Positions 25,721-38,046 of a DNA stretch of 64,000 nucleotides are shown piece after piece; position 1 is the first letter of the stretch, and each line of letters starts with the position of its first letter. The stretch is from Saccharina japonica (lineage: Eukaryota > Sar > Phaeophyceae > Laminariales > Laminariaceae): positions 124,001 through 188,000 of the forward strand of contig MEHQ01002936.1 in NCBI GenBank assembly GCA_008828725.1. Reading direction: 5' to 3'. The notes below the pieces were generated by a model that was not told the DNA's origin, searched no databases, and saw nothing but the letters and a program-made list of their open reading frames with translations. A program made the translations under genes and the position numbers.

Positions 25721-26099
25721 ATATTGATAAATGTTAAAATAAATATCGTGCGGCACTGGCCACATCGTGGGGAATCGCAGAGACGGGGCCGTAAGCAGGG
25801 CGGTGTATACTGACACCGTACATGCTGCTGCACTTCCTGTGTAAAATAATGTCGCCCATGATGAATATTTTGTCCATATTATTTACTTGAGCAAGTGTGT
25901 ATTGATGAACTGCAGTCGCTCGAGATGTGACCGGGAACGGAGCCCTGCATGCCCGGTATATATATCAAACGGTTGAGACCCGTATACACGGTATAATGTA
26001 TGTATACGAAGTAAATATTTACATGTTTACGCACGATAAATCGTTGCGACTATCGCCCTACCACGGCGCCTGGTACGTAACCGGGACCTACCGAAATAT

Positions 26100-28200
26100 C
26101 GGTGTGAATTCTTGAAGATTCAATTTGTATCTCCCACCATGTATCCTGAACATTATACCCGGTGAAGATTCACAACCTGGTATGTACGTATACATATCAT
26201 ATCCTGTACATTACCTATCAATAGTGAACCTTAAAAGCCTGATATTCATATATATCATATGGCTGTAACCATACCGCGTAGTGATCATGTGACGGAATAC
26301 CATATACAGCCGTATGATATAGGTCGTATTGAGTTCCGATTCGGTGAAGATTCGTTACATACCACCCGCGATATATCCTGAGACTGTAGCCCAGATTCGC
26401 AAAGATTCGTTGTGCACCCCAACCATGATATGTATCTCCTGGACCTCTTTGCTCAACCGATGTCCGTGATATATACCAGTGGTAGTACATACAGTACCGT
26501 TGAAACGTGTGAGAGGTTGAGGACTTCATGCTGACCTGGAATACAACCCCCATTCCACATCGAAGTTAGACTCTAACCAAAGGAGTCATCCCCGGCTAGT
26601 AGGTTTCAGCAAATTGCGAGAGAAATAGAACACTAGGCTGCCGGGAATATTAGCCCCGTTCCATACCCCGATTAAACTCTCACGGAGGATGTTATCCCGG
26701 ACCAAGACGATGGTGTATCTCATAATTATATAAATACCAGTTCCAGCCCCACCCTTGCTAACCTGGGGCGGCGGCTGCGAGTCAGTACGTCCGCGTTGAA
26801 GACGTGCGAGGGATTGAGGACACCATGCCGACTGGGAACATAATCCCCATTCCATATCCAAATTAGACTCCAACCATCGGGGCGACCGACTTGGCCAGTA
26901 GACTTCAGTGATTATCGAGAAAAAGAGGACACCGGGCTGAAGGAAATATTAGCCCAGTTCTATAAACTAATTAGACTCCCATGGAGGAGGGTACCTCGGA
27001 CCAGAACGACTGTGTATGTCTCATGTACAGAGCAGGAAGTTAGTTCCAGCACCACCCTTGCCAACCTGTCGCGGCGGCGCGCGAAGTGCCACTGAACGTG
27101 GCAGCTATGCTCGACCGAAGGGTGGCAAACTCCCGACTCTCAGCCCACGGGAACTTAACAGGTTTCCTGGCTTAGAGTGGGAACCACATGGCGTACAGCA
27201 GTAGTAATATCATAATATCGTTATTATATTGCCGATTGAAACAACATCCAGGCCAGACTGCCCGAGTGATGTCGATTCGAAAGTTCATCTCACACTGACC
27301 TCCAGTGAACCAACTAAGGCCTAGTGTCTGGCAAATGAAATAGTATCTCCTATACTGTAAACGTCTGTGCGCTTGTTAATTGAGTGCAAATATACCTACC
27401 AACATATTACACTGCAACACCCACGAGACGTGTAATCCGCCTATACATATCAGAAACCCCCGACCACACTACGATATATCGTGAACATTATCAAGGCCGC
27501 AGGTGCCTGTCATTTGATGGGGCTGAGTCCCTACACATTCGTTGCGTACAATAGGGGCCCCTTTTTAGTGCCGGTTGGGTAGTGTAGGCTGCCCTACATG
27601 GTGCCGGTAAAATCGCTTGGCACCAATGGGATTGACCATTGTGGGTGTGTGCGGAATAAGTGCCGGTTCCCGCTACATGTAGTGCCGGAAGTATTGGCTG
27701 GCACATACCGCCACTATATAGGCACCACTACTATCGTATATATCTGTTGATACACCATATGTACGTCAACCCCTGGTAGTCAATTATCATGCCATATCAA
27801 CTGTCAACCAATCAACACCTGCCCGACTGTGCGGTGTCGACGATTTTCATACAAGTATAAGGGAAAGTCTCAAAGTAATACTCGGAGTTAGTATAGACTT
27901 TTGGGACGGGCAAAAGGAATAGCCCACTGGGCTGGCCGGAAATATAGTACCCGTTTTGTATAACTTAGACTCTAACCGTATCCCCGGCCAGAGATATGCG
28001 GTATCTATCTCCTGAGGTCAGGATGCCCTTGTTCAGAACCACCGTCGAGCAGAGGTCTTCGAGACGAGCCCCCTTGCCAGCTTGGCGCGAGACTCGAAAC
28101 GCCACTAGCGTGGCCGCTATGCTCACCCGAAGTATCACGCAAGGATAGTTCACGCCGCACACGCTCCCGAACCGGGGGGCGCGGGGCTAGAATAGGATCA
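26100..28200 (+). repeat. Degenerate tandem repeats, about 300-bp period
   Basis: Blocks at about 26,545-26,800 and 26,850-27,090 align (TTAGACTC(T/C)AACCA, GGGCTG..GGAAATATTAG, CACCCTTGC(T/C)AACCTG). A more diverged third block lies at 27,900-28,100. Short GTGCCGG-containing repeats occur at 27,565-27,700 and GGTGAAGATTC repeats at 26,110-26,410. No gene is evident. Confidence 0.55.
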
Positions 28201-28554
28201 CTGACGTAAATCATGGACTCCTGGTGAACTAGCATTTCATAGGTGCATCTATACACATGACCTAGCGGAGGAAACGTACTTACGTATACTATAACCCATT
28301 AAAAGCGCCACCTTCCAGATACAGCCGATGTACATACCGTAGAATCACCTCACGTATCAGCAATAGGAAGCAGCGATAGAGACCCAGCCGTTATATCGCA
28401 GGCGCTGCGAGGTACGACGCCGTGGGCAAATACGCTCTGGTACCAGGTAGGATCACCGGCATCCGGTACTTACCTGCGCCGATTAATAGCTGTACTCGTA
28501 GACTCTATAAATTGATGTGTCCAAGCGTCTACAACGCAAACAAATGGAAATATC

Positions 28555-28682
28555 ACAATGCGAAACAATTGAAGCCGAGAAACGCGTACATCGAGTTGAG
28601 TGCGGTCGGTGCCCACGGGGCCGTCGTCAAGACCAGCTCCGGCGCCCGAGCAGCCAAGGGCGGTGACCGCATCTATCTGTAA
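28555..28682 (+). other. Candidate terminal exon, product unknown
   Basis: A short open stretch ending in TAA has strongly GC-biased third positions (GTC, GCC, AAG, ACC, AGC, TCC, GGC, CGC, ATC, CTG), like the secreted gene near 56 kb and unlike its surroundings. It reads about ...AYIELSAVGAHGAVVKTSS... and ends GDRIYL. I find no clear acceptor or upstream exon and do not recognise the product. It may be a relic exon. Confidence 0.25.
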
Positions 28683-30408
28683 CTTGCTATAGCCTCTTTA
28701 ATGTTTCACTCGTTCGTCGTATTTTATCGGGGTGCACGGGAGACGAGTGGCAAGCGACTTCCCTTCGTACACTCCTCCAGTTAATCTCATCGAAGGTGTG
28801 GTTCCAAGGTATGTTCCAATTTTTGGATCCATATTCTTAGATGTCGATATTACTGCACAATCTTCGTGCGAGGTGTTTGGTAGTGTGTTTGGGTGTTTGT
28901 GTTGACGGGGAAGATCACGAGGTTGGCAGTACCGGCTTCTTGTGTGGACGACCACCGGTACTACGGTTGCTAGAAATGGGATCGTTCAAGTCATTTATAG
29001 GTACGCTTGGACACAAAACAATTGACGCCCAAAGTGAGTAGCCGCACCTTGAACGTTGTTAGCCACTTGTTGGTACGATGCACCATTGGCCAATCACAGA
29101 GGGGCCGAATAAGCCTTTCCCAGGGTTCACTACGTCGTGTACCTATGAATGGCTCAAAATATATAGGTACACCATTGTACGTTTGATCGGTTGGAGTTGT
29201 GTGCGTGTTGCTACAAATCTGACAGAGCGTTTTTCCGAGTGCCTCGAAAATACCCACACACCTGGTGAACTTCGCCGTACATTACGCGTCGGTTCACCGA
29301 CGGAATCATGAACCAAACTACCTCTGGCTTAAGGCGCTACGATGAAAACGGTAGCAAGTGCACCCCCCCCTGACGTCCGTGTTGATCAGAGGTGTCATCC
29401 ACATATTAATTTGTTTTGGAGTACAGCTTATAACACGTATTGCTGAATGTATTCGACTTGCTGTGGCGGTTAAGTCTGTGGAGCCCTCATGGAAACTCGT
29501 GCAATATTGGACACTACCAAGGTGTCCCTGCATTGTCAGATCGAAGGCTAAACGTTGTTTCGCGTAGACGGAGAGGCGAGGGGCGAAATAAACAAGTTAA
29601 TGCTGTATGGAGCGGTATACTGTTGCGAGAATTTCACGTTTAGGATGTATATGTTAAAACAGCTATCCCGTTACATGTGAATGTCGACGATTTGCCGAGA
29701 ACATACATGTTTCGATTCGCAGTAATTCAAAGCTTGAGCAGTTTATAATCTACGTAAGGTTCTTTTGTCAGAGGTATGTTCGCCGTTGCCGTACAGGATA
29801 AAAGGGGAACCGGTGGTTCACGCCAACATATTCCGTGCTACGATATAAGTAAAGGTATACCGTTATTTTGCTGGAACCTTTCCTGAATTACGGGGCTCCT
29901 TGACCCAAAGTCGTCAAAATTTATATTTTTGTGTCGCGATATTAACCATTTTACGACTATGCCATGGGTTTATTCATTGGGTAGCACTTTCATTTCCCTC
30001 TAACACATATGTTTGGTTGAGGCAAAGAGCTCTTCAAGACACCACCAGACACCACCTGACCGTGTAGAGCGAAGGATACACCGGCGGTTCGCGTCAACGC
30101 AATCAAATACATGCGTGTGACCCCGTTGACAACTTCATGCCCTACCATATATCAACAGTGCTAACGGAAACTATTGTGCACACTACACCTAAACCTGATA
30201 TTTAGCGAGGAAAGGTGTAGGTTCAACCCGATAGACAATTTCATGGTAAATACCATATACCGTATACAAATAGCGTTAATGCAAAGTATTGTGCAGCTCA
30301 AATGAGATAAGTATCACACCGAGTGGTTTCTCCATACAGGATCTCCTCCAGCCGGAAATGTTTCAGAAACAACCGGCTACAGTACAGTGTATAATGTAGT
30401 GTATAGGA

Positions 30409-30738
30409 AGCCGGTGGCCCTGGTGGTCAAACAGGTAGCCACGAAGCTTGTTAGCGTTGTAGGTCGGGGGTTCGAGTCTCCTCGTATGGAGAGTTTTATT
30501 CTCAAATGACACCAACTGTCGAGAGCGCGTATGAAAGCGTGGGTAAGCACAATTCGACGAAAGTTGACGAGGGAAGAAAGTGCTGAACTCTTCACGCGAA
30601 AAAAATGCAAGGCAAGAAACGTAGTGGAGGAGGAGGGAGACGACCCTACTTTGTGACCCCGGATCTGAGTTACGACTAGAACGGAGAGAGAAAGGAAGGG
30701 CGAAGATAATAAATGGGATGGACAAAACAAATATAACG
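30409..30738 (+). repeat. tRNA-derived SINE, copy 1
   Basis: The head carries a B box GGTTCGAGTCTCC at about 30,468 and an A-box-like TGGTGGTCAAACAGG about 40 bases upstream. The body matches the SINE at 50,024 from GAGAGCGC onward through TTTGTGACCCCGGATCTGAG to GGGATGGACAAAA. It sits inside copy B where copy A has no insert, which fixes its left border within a base or two. The 3' tail is not a pure polyA (CAAAACAAATATAAC). Transcription would be by RNA polymerase III, and mobilisation by a partner LINE not seen here. Confidence 0.85.
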
Positions 30739-30774
30739 TGTACATAGTGCATAGTGAATCTTGAAAAAGGATGT

Positions 30775-31210
30775 TCGGTAGGGTACGTGCCGAAGTATAC
30801 CGGTGGTATTTTCTCGGTAAAAACCGGTACCCGACACTTCGGTTAGTTCGGTATGGCCTCGATACCGGTACCGGATACTTCGGTAAGTTCGGTATTTATT
30901 CAATACCGGTACCCGACACTTCGGTAAGTTCGGTATTTTTCCAATACCGGTAACCGAAAAATCGGTAAGCTCGGTACGCCCGCCCAAATATACCCCAGGT
31001 ACCGGTATATCCTCGACCGCGATACCGGGGGTACCAGTATTTGTTCGGTACCGGGCCTGATACCCTACAGAACACTTCGGTAAGTTCGATACCTTTTCAA
31101 TACCGGCATCCGACACTTCGGTAAGTTCGGTATTGTTTCGCTACACTTCGGTAAGTTCGGTACTTTTCCAATACCGGTACCCGACGCTTCGGTAAGTTCG
31201 GTACGCCTAC
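30775..31210 (-). repeat. 41-bp minisatellite array in hAT-like element 2 (left)
   Basis: The complement of the 41-bp unit (CACTTCGGTAAGTTCGGTA with CAATACCGGTACCCGA) repeats here with more length variation than in element 1, including one unit shortened to little more than the CTTCGGTAAGTTCGGTA core. Confidence 0.85.
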
Positions 31211-32397
31211 CCGAATATACCCCGGGTACCGGTATACCCTCGATGACAATACCTGCGGTGATCGGTGCGGCGTCGATAACGGGGAATCGGGTATGTATGC
31301 AAAACGGACACACATTACGACACTTTACAAGGTATTTATTCGCGCCAGCAGCAGCAGCAGTTCTCTACATTTACGTACATATGTATCTGGTTCTTGGCTC
31401 TGGAGTGAAACAATGCACTCATTTCACACGCACCATGAACGGCTGTAGACAAAACACGACAACCGCCGAGAGCACAGAGCGAAAGGATAGATGATATTAT
31501 CACTAACTCGCGGCTGTAGGGTTCGAGCCGCGCCTAGGCGGTGCTTCGGCACGCTCTGCGCAAAGTTCGTGGAGTGGGAGGAGCTTCGACTGCTCGCCTG
31601 AGGAAGTACTCGACGAGTATCATGCACGCTATATACGGACTTGAACGCGACAATTCCAATCCATCGCTGCTCTAAGTATATTCAAACACTGACGTACCAG
31701 CAACAACAGCCGCAGCAGCACTACGCGAGGTCGCCGATGATCTAAACTGTATGCCGAGCTTCGAAGTTGGGAGGTTGGGGTATTGGACGGGCTTTAAGCG
31801 TAGCACTCGATGGCGGTGGCACGCGTAGACTACTGTTGTATCAAATATGCAGTTGAGCCCATAGCAGCAGCGCATTGCCCAAGTTGGAGCTGCTGCTTCT
31901 GCCCCTCTGCTGCTGTGTTCTGTTGTTTTTGCCGGGGCTGGTGCTGCTGCTAACCGTGCTGCCGCTTGTTACTTGGTTGGGATGGCGGCGGCAGCATTGC
32001 TGTTTTCTCCACCGTTGCGGCGGAAGCATTACTGTTTTCTCCACCGTTGCCGCCGCCATCTGTTTGCTGTTGCGACGAGTACACCAAGGGGGTAAAAATA
32101 AATAAGAAAACGACACCACACTCGTAGGAAGGTCAGAATGAAAAACAAACCGGATCGCTGTGATCACAGGACGAAATGAGCGAAAACCATTTTTTCTTCG
32201 TTTTTTCTTCCCTTTTTTTAACTTGGTTTTAGAGACCCCCCCTATTTTATTTTCGCTGGTGGGGTAATAAAAAAAACTTGACATATGTTTTCTGGGATCA
32301 CAACGGTCCGGTTCTTCCCTCCAATATAGGGGGGGGGGTAGTGGGGTATCTGGGATTCAGATCCGCGCATACCCTTGAGTACACACCCATGTTTTTA

Positions 32398-32838
32398 GGG
32401 TATGTTCGGTATGGTACGTACCGAAGTATACCGGGGGTATTTCTCGGTAAATACCGGTCCCGACACTTCGGTAAGTTTGGTATTTTTTCAATAGCGGTAC
32501 CCGACACTTCGGTAAGTTCGATATTTTTCCAATACCGGTACCGACACTTCGGTAAGTTCGGTACGCCCGCCCTAAATATACCCCGGTACCGGTATACCCT
32601 CGCCCAATACCGGGGGTACCGGTATTTTTCTCGGTACCGGCTCGAATACCCGTACCGACACACTTCGGTAAGTTCGGTACTTTTTAACACCTGTACCCGA
32701 CACTTCGGTAAGCTCGGTACTGGTACCGGACATTTCGGTAAGTTCGGTACTTTTTCAATACCGGTACCCGACACTTCTGTAAGTTTGGTACGCGCAACAA
32801 ATACACCCCCGGTACCGGTATACCCTACCGAACTTGCC
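32398..32838 (-). repeat. 41-bp minisatellite array in hAT-like element 2 (right)
   Basis: A short, degenerate array of the same unit, beginning with the internal end-like motif TATGTTCGGTATGGTACG and ending at the element terminus. Confidence 0.85.
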
Positions 32839-34362
32839 TTTGGAATCTTGTGTAAAGTGTCTAGCCATATAGTAGAACGTCCCAGCATCCTACGACTAAA
32901 ATACCGCACCGTAGTTCGGTACTGCACCGTGAAAAGCCCTTGAATAAAAGTATGTATCTCACCTTACCAGGATTGAGTAAATAATTTTGAATTAGACTTT
33001 TTGGCTGCGTATTCTGTGATCGTGGTGGATGGAAATACGGATGACGTGCCACGGGAGAGCATTAGAGCACGAGTGGGTCTCGACCGTACTACGTGATCAA
33101 AATAAGCGACGGCAGCTCTAGACGGAGACGAGGCATTGCCTTGGCGGCAGATATCGATTCACTATTGCCCGTCTATTCACGGAGGTTTTGTCGAGTTCAC
33201 ACCGAGGTAGATGTGAGGTAAAGTAACGTTGAGTGGGTCGATGAACACGGATTGATTATCTTAACCCGTTGAAGTGGCAGGTAGACAGTTCAAGAGCACA
33301 ATAAAGTATTGGTAAGACCACTGCCTGGGGCAGGAGGTCTCAACTAATCCAATACTTCATGTAAGTGACCGGTGAAAGTGCACGAGAACACTACAGTATA
33401 ATCAAGAGTCAACCAATTGGAACAGCAAGATCGAAGGGACGCGGTTACACCAGTAGGATGCTAAGCTACCGGGCAAGCATAAAGAACGTGAAGTTATGCT
33501 TGTTTAAAATACCCAAACAGCCAAAGCATCAAGTCGTTTGAGATATACATCGAACGATCCCACCTGACCAGCTTAACAAGTAAGCAAGTAGACAACATAG
33601 TTTCTGCGTATGTAGTATTTCGTGGTCTGGACCGCCACCGCGCATAGTACGTACTCAGCACCGGGGTCATTGTTTTTCTAGTGAGCCGCCTCTGCTTTGG
33701 AGCAGAATGCCACAAGTATTACAATACCTTGTTTCAATGAGCGATGATAGTGCAAAGGAATACAAAAGTATTTAGTTTATCGTTGCGAATTACACGTTGT
33801 CGCTAGTCTGTAGTAATGAAGGACGGTATAATCGGCATTTCAATTTCAAGACGCACCGCCACTCTCACGACCACGACCACAAACACGACCACTACGACAA
33901 ACATGCAAGAGGTTGTGAAGGTCCAAGATGGGTTTCACATGTTCGCAGCGCTGTTGACTGTTAGCCCACCCGGAACAATATTTATTTGGTCGTACTCAAT
34001 TCATCCGAGAGCTTGACCCTAGGGCGTAACCCCCGAAAATTGTGCTTGTATTCCCAACCTTTTCTATGTGTCCGGCGCGTGTTTCGCAGATAGTTTGAAG
34101 CACAGGGCGTTTAGCACCGACACGCTATTTGTTTACCAACGTCGGGGCCCCTGGACGTATTCAGTTGGGCGGGGCTTCACTAGCATCGTTATGAGGGCAA
34201 CAGCCCGTATCTACGTACTGAAACGCCACGAGCAGCTGTTGGGGAGTTATGCCATACGTATCAACCGACGTATCAACCGAAGCGTATCTATAGCAGGCTT
34301 CCGACATAAAAATATTGCACAACACTTTGTATATATATGTGTAAAAGTGGAAAGTGCCATAT

Positions 34363-34420
34363 GTACAATGACGAATTGAAGAGAAACAATGACTTGTTTC
34401 TCTTCAATTCGTCATTGTAC
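34363..34420. other. Perfect 26-27 bp hairpin in copy B
   Basis: Arms 34,363-34,389 and 34,394-34,420 are perfectly complementary (starting GTACAATGACGAATTG) around a 4-base loop. Copy A at the equivalent place (about 9,810-9,850) has no such palindrome, so the second arm was gained in copy B. It does not look like a terminator; no gene ends nearby. Confidence 0.9.
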
Positions 34421-34823
34421 AATAAACAAATCCATCATAGTTGAACCGATGCAATGCTAAACGTGTTGTACTGGGGGTACAGTAGTGATGTTCAGTTCGC
34501 GGGTTCACCAAGATTTGGTATAGACCAACACCGAGATCGGCATGTCACTGAAGTTACGAAATCCACAGAATTTACGAAACGAGACGCAAGACACATGCGT
34601 GCTGTCCCCAGGCAAACACAGTCATAACGTTTGTTACATTCTGCAGTAGAACGAAATGCATCGCCCTGGAATATGCGTCCGCGCCTTTCTATAGCCGCCA
34701 CGAAGGTGATCGCGCCAATCAAATACATTTGGGCCAACTCAGCTCGTGGAACCGGCGGCCGAAGACATAAGGATCCGAGAGCACATGATACAATTTTGCA
34801 ACATACAGATATACTATATGTTC

Positions 34824-35588
34824 CAAAGGTGTGTTCGGTAAAGGGTACGTACCGAAGTATACCGGAGGTATTTTATCGGTAAATACCCTTCGGTGAGTTT
34901 GGTATGGCCTCAATACCGGTACCAGACACTTCGGTAAAGTTCGGTACGCCCGCCCAAATATACCCCAGGTACCGGTATACCATCGACCGCAATACCGAGG
35001 GTACCGGTATTTGTTGGGTACCGAGCTTGATACCCTACCGAACACTTCGGTAACATCGGTACTTTTTCAATACCGGTACCCGACACTTCCGTAAGTTCGG
35101 TACTTTTCCAATACCGGTCCCGAACACTTCGGTAATTTCGGTACTTTTCCAATACCGGTACCTGACACTTCGGTAAGTTCGGTATGCCTACCCGAATATA
35201 CCCCGGGTACCAGTATACCCTCGACCACAATACCGGCGGTGATCGGTGCGGCCTCGATACCGGGGAATCGGGTATGTATGCAATGCGGACACACATTATG
35301 CATTTATATTTTTTTGTGGCAGCATCAGTCTTCTCTACATTATTTACGTATGTATCTGGTCCTTGGCTCTGGAGTGACACAACGCACTCACATCACACCC
35401 ACCATGCATGGCGATCGACACAACACAACAAACAAAGAGAGTACGGAGCGAAAGGATAGCTGCTCTTATCACCAACTCGCGGTTCCAGGAGCTGCGGTGA
35501 TATTGCTACGGCAGGCTCTGCGCAAACTTCGCGTGGTAGGAGGAGCTTCGACTGCTCGCCTGAGAAATTACTCGTATCATGCATCCTC
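34824..35588 (-). mobile_element. hAT-like element 3, truncated by the foldback element
   Basis: It starts CAAAGGTGTGTTCGG and continues through a short 41-bp array (about 34,900-35,200) into the unique region shared with elements 1 and 2. It stops after ATGCATCCT, where element 1 (complement, about 24,113) continues with other sequence. The break coincides with the left end of the foldback element. The remaining part and the other terminus are not found to the right of the foldback. Confidence 0.85.
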
Positions 35589-37309
35589 TGTTGGTTTAGC
35601 CCCAAGCGAGATTGGTTTAAAAGTATTTCATTAGAGAATCGGTCCCACAACAGCAGCCACAGGAGAGCGCAAGCCCCAGCTCAAGCGTGCAGGCGAGAGG
35701 CGAGAGAGAGTGTCTCCACGAGCCCGCAAGCCCATCAAGACAAAACACGGAATATCGTATCGCATGCCAATAGCCCGAACCGACACAAAGCCCGACATGA
35801 AACAGTCATATACTGGATCTCCAATGAACACCACCTTGAATTCTTTACATGACAGTAGTGTCGACCATGTCCAAATAATAAGTAGACTCAAAACCCTCAC
35901 CACAAAACAAAAAACAAAAGGCAAGAGGAAACCCATCTTCATGAGCAAATATCTCTTCCATACTTCTACTTCCAACCATTGCAAACGAATGAGACTACAA
36001 CAGCCGCGTCACGACGTAAAAACAAACGAAAAATAGAAGGCCATAAATCGCAAGGTCTCCCGGACAAAATCTCTTCGTCCCCTACTACCGTGTTTGGCAC
36101 AAGACCCTAATAAAAGGTAGAGAAAGCGAGATGGCATTCATTTCCGCAAACTAGGATTTAGTCGACGCTAAAAATATCCGGAATAATAGATAGCTCGTGA
36201 AACACAGAACCAAACATACTCCCTTTTTTGCTCTACTCACTAGCTTTCACATTAATTATTCGAATACATACTTCTTAATTCCCGAACAAGATCAACCATC
36301 CCCCACGTTCTGGAAAGGCACCTTTATCCGATGCGAACAACTGTCCGCATAAATGATACTGGTATTAACAAACCATTCAAAAATAACCTCCCTCTCCTTC
36401 ATTTTGCAATCAATAGTAGACAGACTAAAACAAAGGATATAACCGCAAATTTCAATAAAGTCAGTTACTCCCACCAATACCACACATCAGAAATACACCT
36501 CTCAAGGTGCACCTACGTTCTACGTACCCTTACTTCTCCGAGACGGCAACGTATACCATCTTAGATGGTGCATCACTCATTCATCTTCTCTGTAGAAAAA
36601 CAATAACGCCATAATTATCCATCAGCCCCCTGTAACCTATCCCATTCGACACAGTAACTAGCTGCCACTACAAAAATACCAGCAATTTCACTGCACAACC
36701 TATATTTACCAACTATTTTTGCCCTGTGGGGGACGCCCTTAGCCTATTGGAATTTCAGGATAAAGCTCCCCATCCTCATCAACCGTGTGCCCTCCAACAG
36801 AAAATCAGAAATAGATTGTGAAGTAAATCACAATAATAATACTCGCTGCTGGCCAAACTACTGCAGTCCGTTTTCTAACCTGGAATTGTGAAGACGCGGT
36901 GCCTATATCAGAAAACCCTTCTACTCCAAAAAAAGGGGAATCGGGGTTGACATGCTTAATGAATCAACGTGGTAACTTGTTTTTATTTTATTTACGACTC
37001 GGAACACCACACCCCGCCGCAAACAAGCAATCTCCTATAGTATATACCGAACATACGACTTACCTCTCCAGAAAAACGAACGGTAGTCTACCATTCATAA
37101 ATTCAACACAGTCGCAAACGATACATATCTCCATTTGTACGATCAAAAACATACTGGTAGGTGTATTCATCGCAAAGAAAACAAAACCCTCCTTGCGGAA
37201 TACCCACCTCTTTAATAGATATGCCCCTCGTCGTTCCGCGCAATACTGAGTGCAATTCCCCAGTCGACGATACTCACATCTGTCCTTTTCGCGACACCCC
37301 CCCCTTTGC

Positions 37310-37385
37310 TGCTGCTCTCGTTGCTGCTGTAGCTGCTGCCGTCGCTGCTGCTGGTGCTGCTGCTGTCACGGCTGCTGTCGCAAAG
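37310..37385. repeat. CTG-rich tract in left foldback arm
   Basis: An interrupted (CTG)n tract mirrored as (CAG)n at about 41,140-41,215 in the right arm. It encodes cysteine, alanine or leucine runs depending on frame. Confidence 0.85.
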
Positions 37386-37714
37386 CGCGCTCGGTCCCCC
37401 GTGCGCTAGCTATGGCGGGCGCTATTCTCCTCGTGTATAAATGCTGCCCAGCGTCACGAAACCACCCGGCACCCACCAACCCTACCACGCCACCTCTCCG
37501 TAGCAGGGTGCATGCGATACCCCCACGCGACTTATCCCCTCACCGCCTGTACTGTAGGCGTCACGGGGGCGCATGGCCAAGCTTCGACCATGCATCTTCT
37601 CGCGGAATAAGCAGACACGTAAGCTCCAGCATCTGCCCCTCTCCTTCACATACTCCCGTGAAGTGCCCCTCACCAACCGCACGGCGAGGGTGCCTACGAC
37701 TTGTTTTCCCGTAG

Positions 37715-38046
37715 GGCGTTTAGCTACTGCTGCGAGGCAGTAGCTGCTCCATTTTGAAATGCCGTCGTCACTGCATCGCATATCCACCACTAAGCTCCCC
37801 GTAGCGAATACGTTCTCCCCATCCACCAAACCACGGGGGTGCCCAAGGACATACATCTTTCTTGGGGCTTTTAGCTACGGCTGCTGTGCAGTAGCTGCTC
37901 CATCCACTAGTAATCAACCCGTAGCAGACACGTGCGGCTGACGCCGCTCGATTTCGCCCCACCCACCAAACGACGGGGGTGCCCAAAGACATACTTCCTC
38001 TTTGGGGCTTGTAGCTACTGCTGCTGTGCAGCAGACAGTAGCTACA
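37715..38046 (+). repeat. Tandem units of about 145 bp ending in TAGCTACTGC hairpins
   Basis: Three hairpin motifs of the form TAGCTACTGCTGC...GCAGTAGCT lie at about 37,723, 37,868 and 38,012. Each is followed or preceded by a conserved segment with GGGGGTGCCCAA(A/G)GACATAC and CACCAAAC(C/G)ACGGGGGTG. The same arrangement is mirrored at about 40,490-40,800. The hairpin stems are self-complementary and vary by compensating and non-compensating changes. Confidence 0.75.

Larger units (their letters stand above)
30764..32842 (-). mobile_element. hAT-like non-autonomous element 2
   Basis: Same family as the element at 23,139 but inverted. The perfect 8-bp duplication GAATCTTG flanks it (30,756-30,763 and 32,843-32,850). 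Copy A of the host repeat shows the single, unduplicated site (GCATATTG, near 7,578), a direct pre-insertion comparison. The right end, CCCTACCGAACTTGCCTTTG, is intact; the left end has changes at three of its ten outermost bases. Order from left: array, unique CAG-containing region, internal end-like motif (about 32,398), second array, right end. No transposase is encoded. A 221-codon plus-strand frame at 32,278-32,943 and its 209-codon minus-strand shadow run across array and border and are spurious. Confidence 0.9.
28855..34823 (+). repeat. Dispersed repeat unit, copy B, with nested insertions
   Basis: Second copy of the unit at 4,239-10,200. Starting at GCACAATCTTCGTGCGAGGTG it follows copy A to about 30,126, jumps over 1.75 kb of A, and continues to 34,823. 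It is interrupted by a SINE (30,409-30,738) and hAT-like element 2 (30,764-32,842). Subtracting these gives about 3.55 kb, matching copy A minus its own insertion and the missing segment. The first 1.25 kb is far more similar to A than the rest. It is cut at its right end by hAT-like element 3; sequence corresponding to A beyond about 10,230 is not found afterwards. Confidence 0.85.

Noticed and set aside
26550..27100. Considered as LTRs of a retrotransposon because of the duplicated block
   Set aside because: The two blocks are adjacent rather than flanking an internal region, lack TG...CA ends, and a third diverged block continues the tandem pattern.
32278..32943. 221-residue plus-strand frame and its 209-residue minus-strand counterpart, the longest of their kind in this part
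   Set aside because: They run across the 41-bp array and the end of hAT-like element 2 into copy B; the repeated VGYRY/SSIFFQYRY peptides are frame-cycling of a stop-free repeat.
36899..37249. 116-residue frame conserved with 41,274-41,618
   Set aside because: The near-identity is explained by the 99% identical palindrome tract at DNA level; non-coding bases around it are equally conserved, so there is no sign of protein selection.
37250..37714. Cysteine-rich 154-residue frame (a possible secreted cysteine-rich peptide)
   Set aside because: The cysteine runs come from a CTG microsatellite read in one frame; the mirror copy in the other arm shows the same low-complexity origin.
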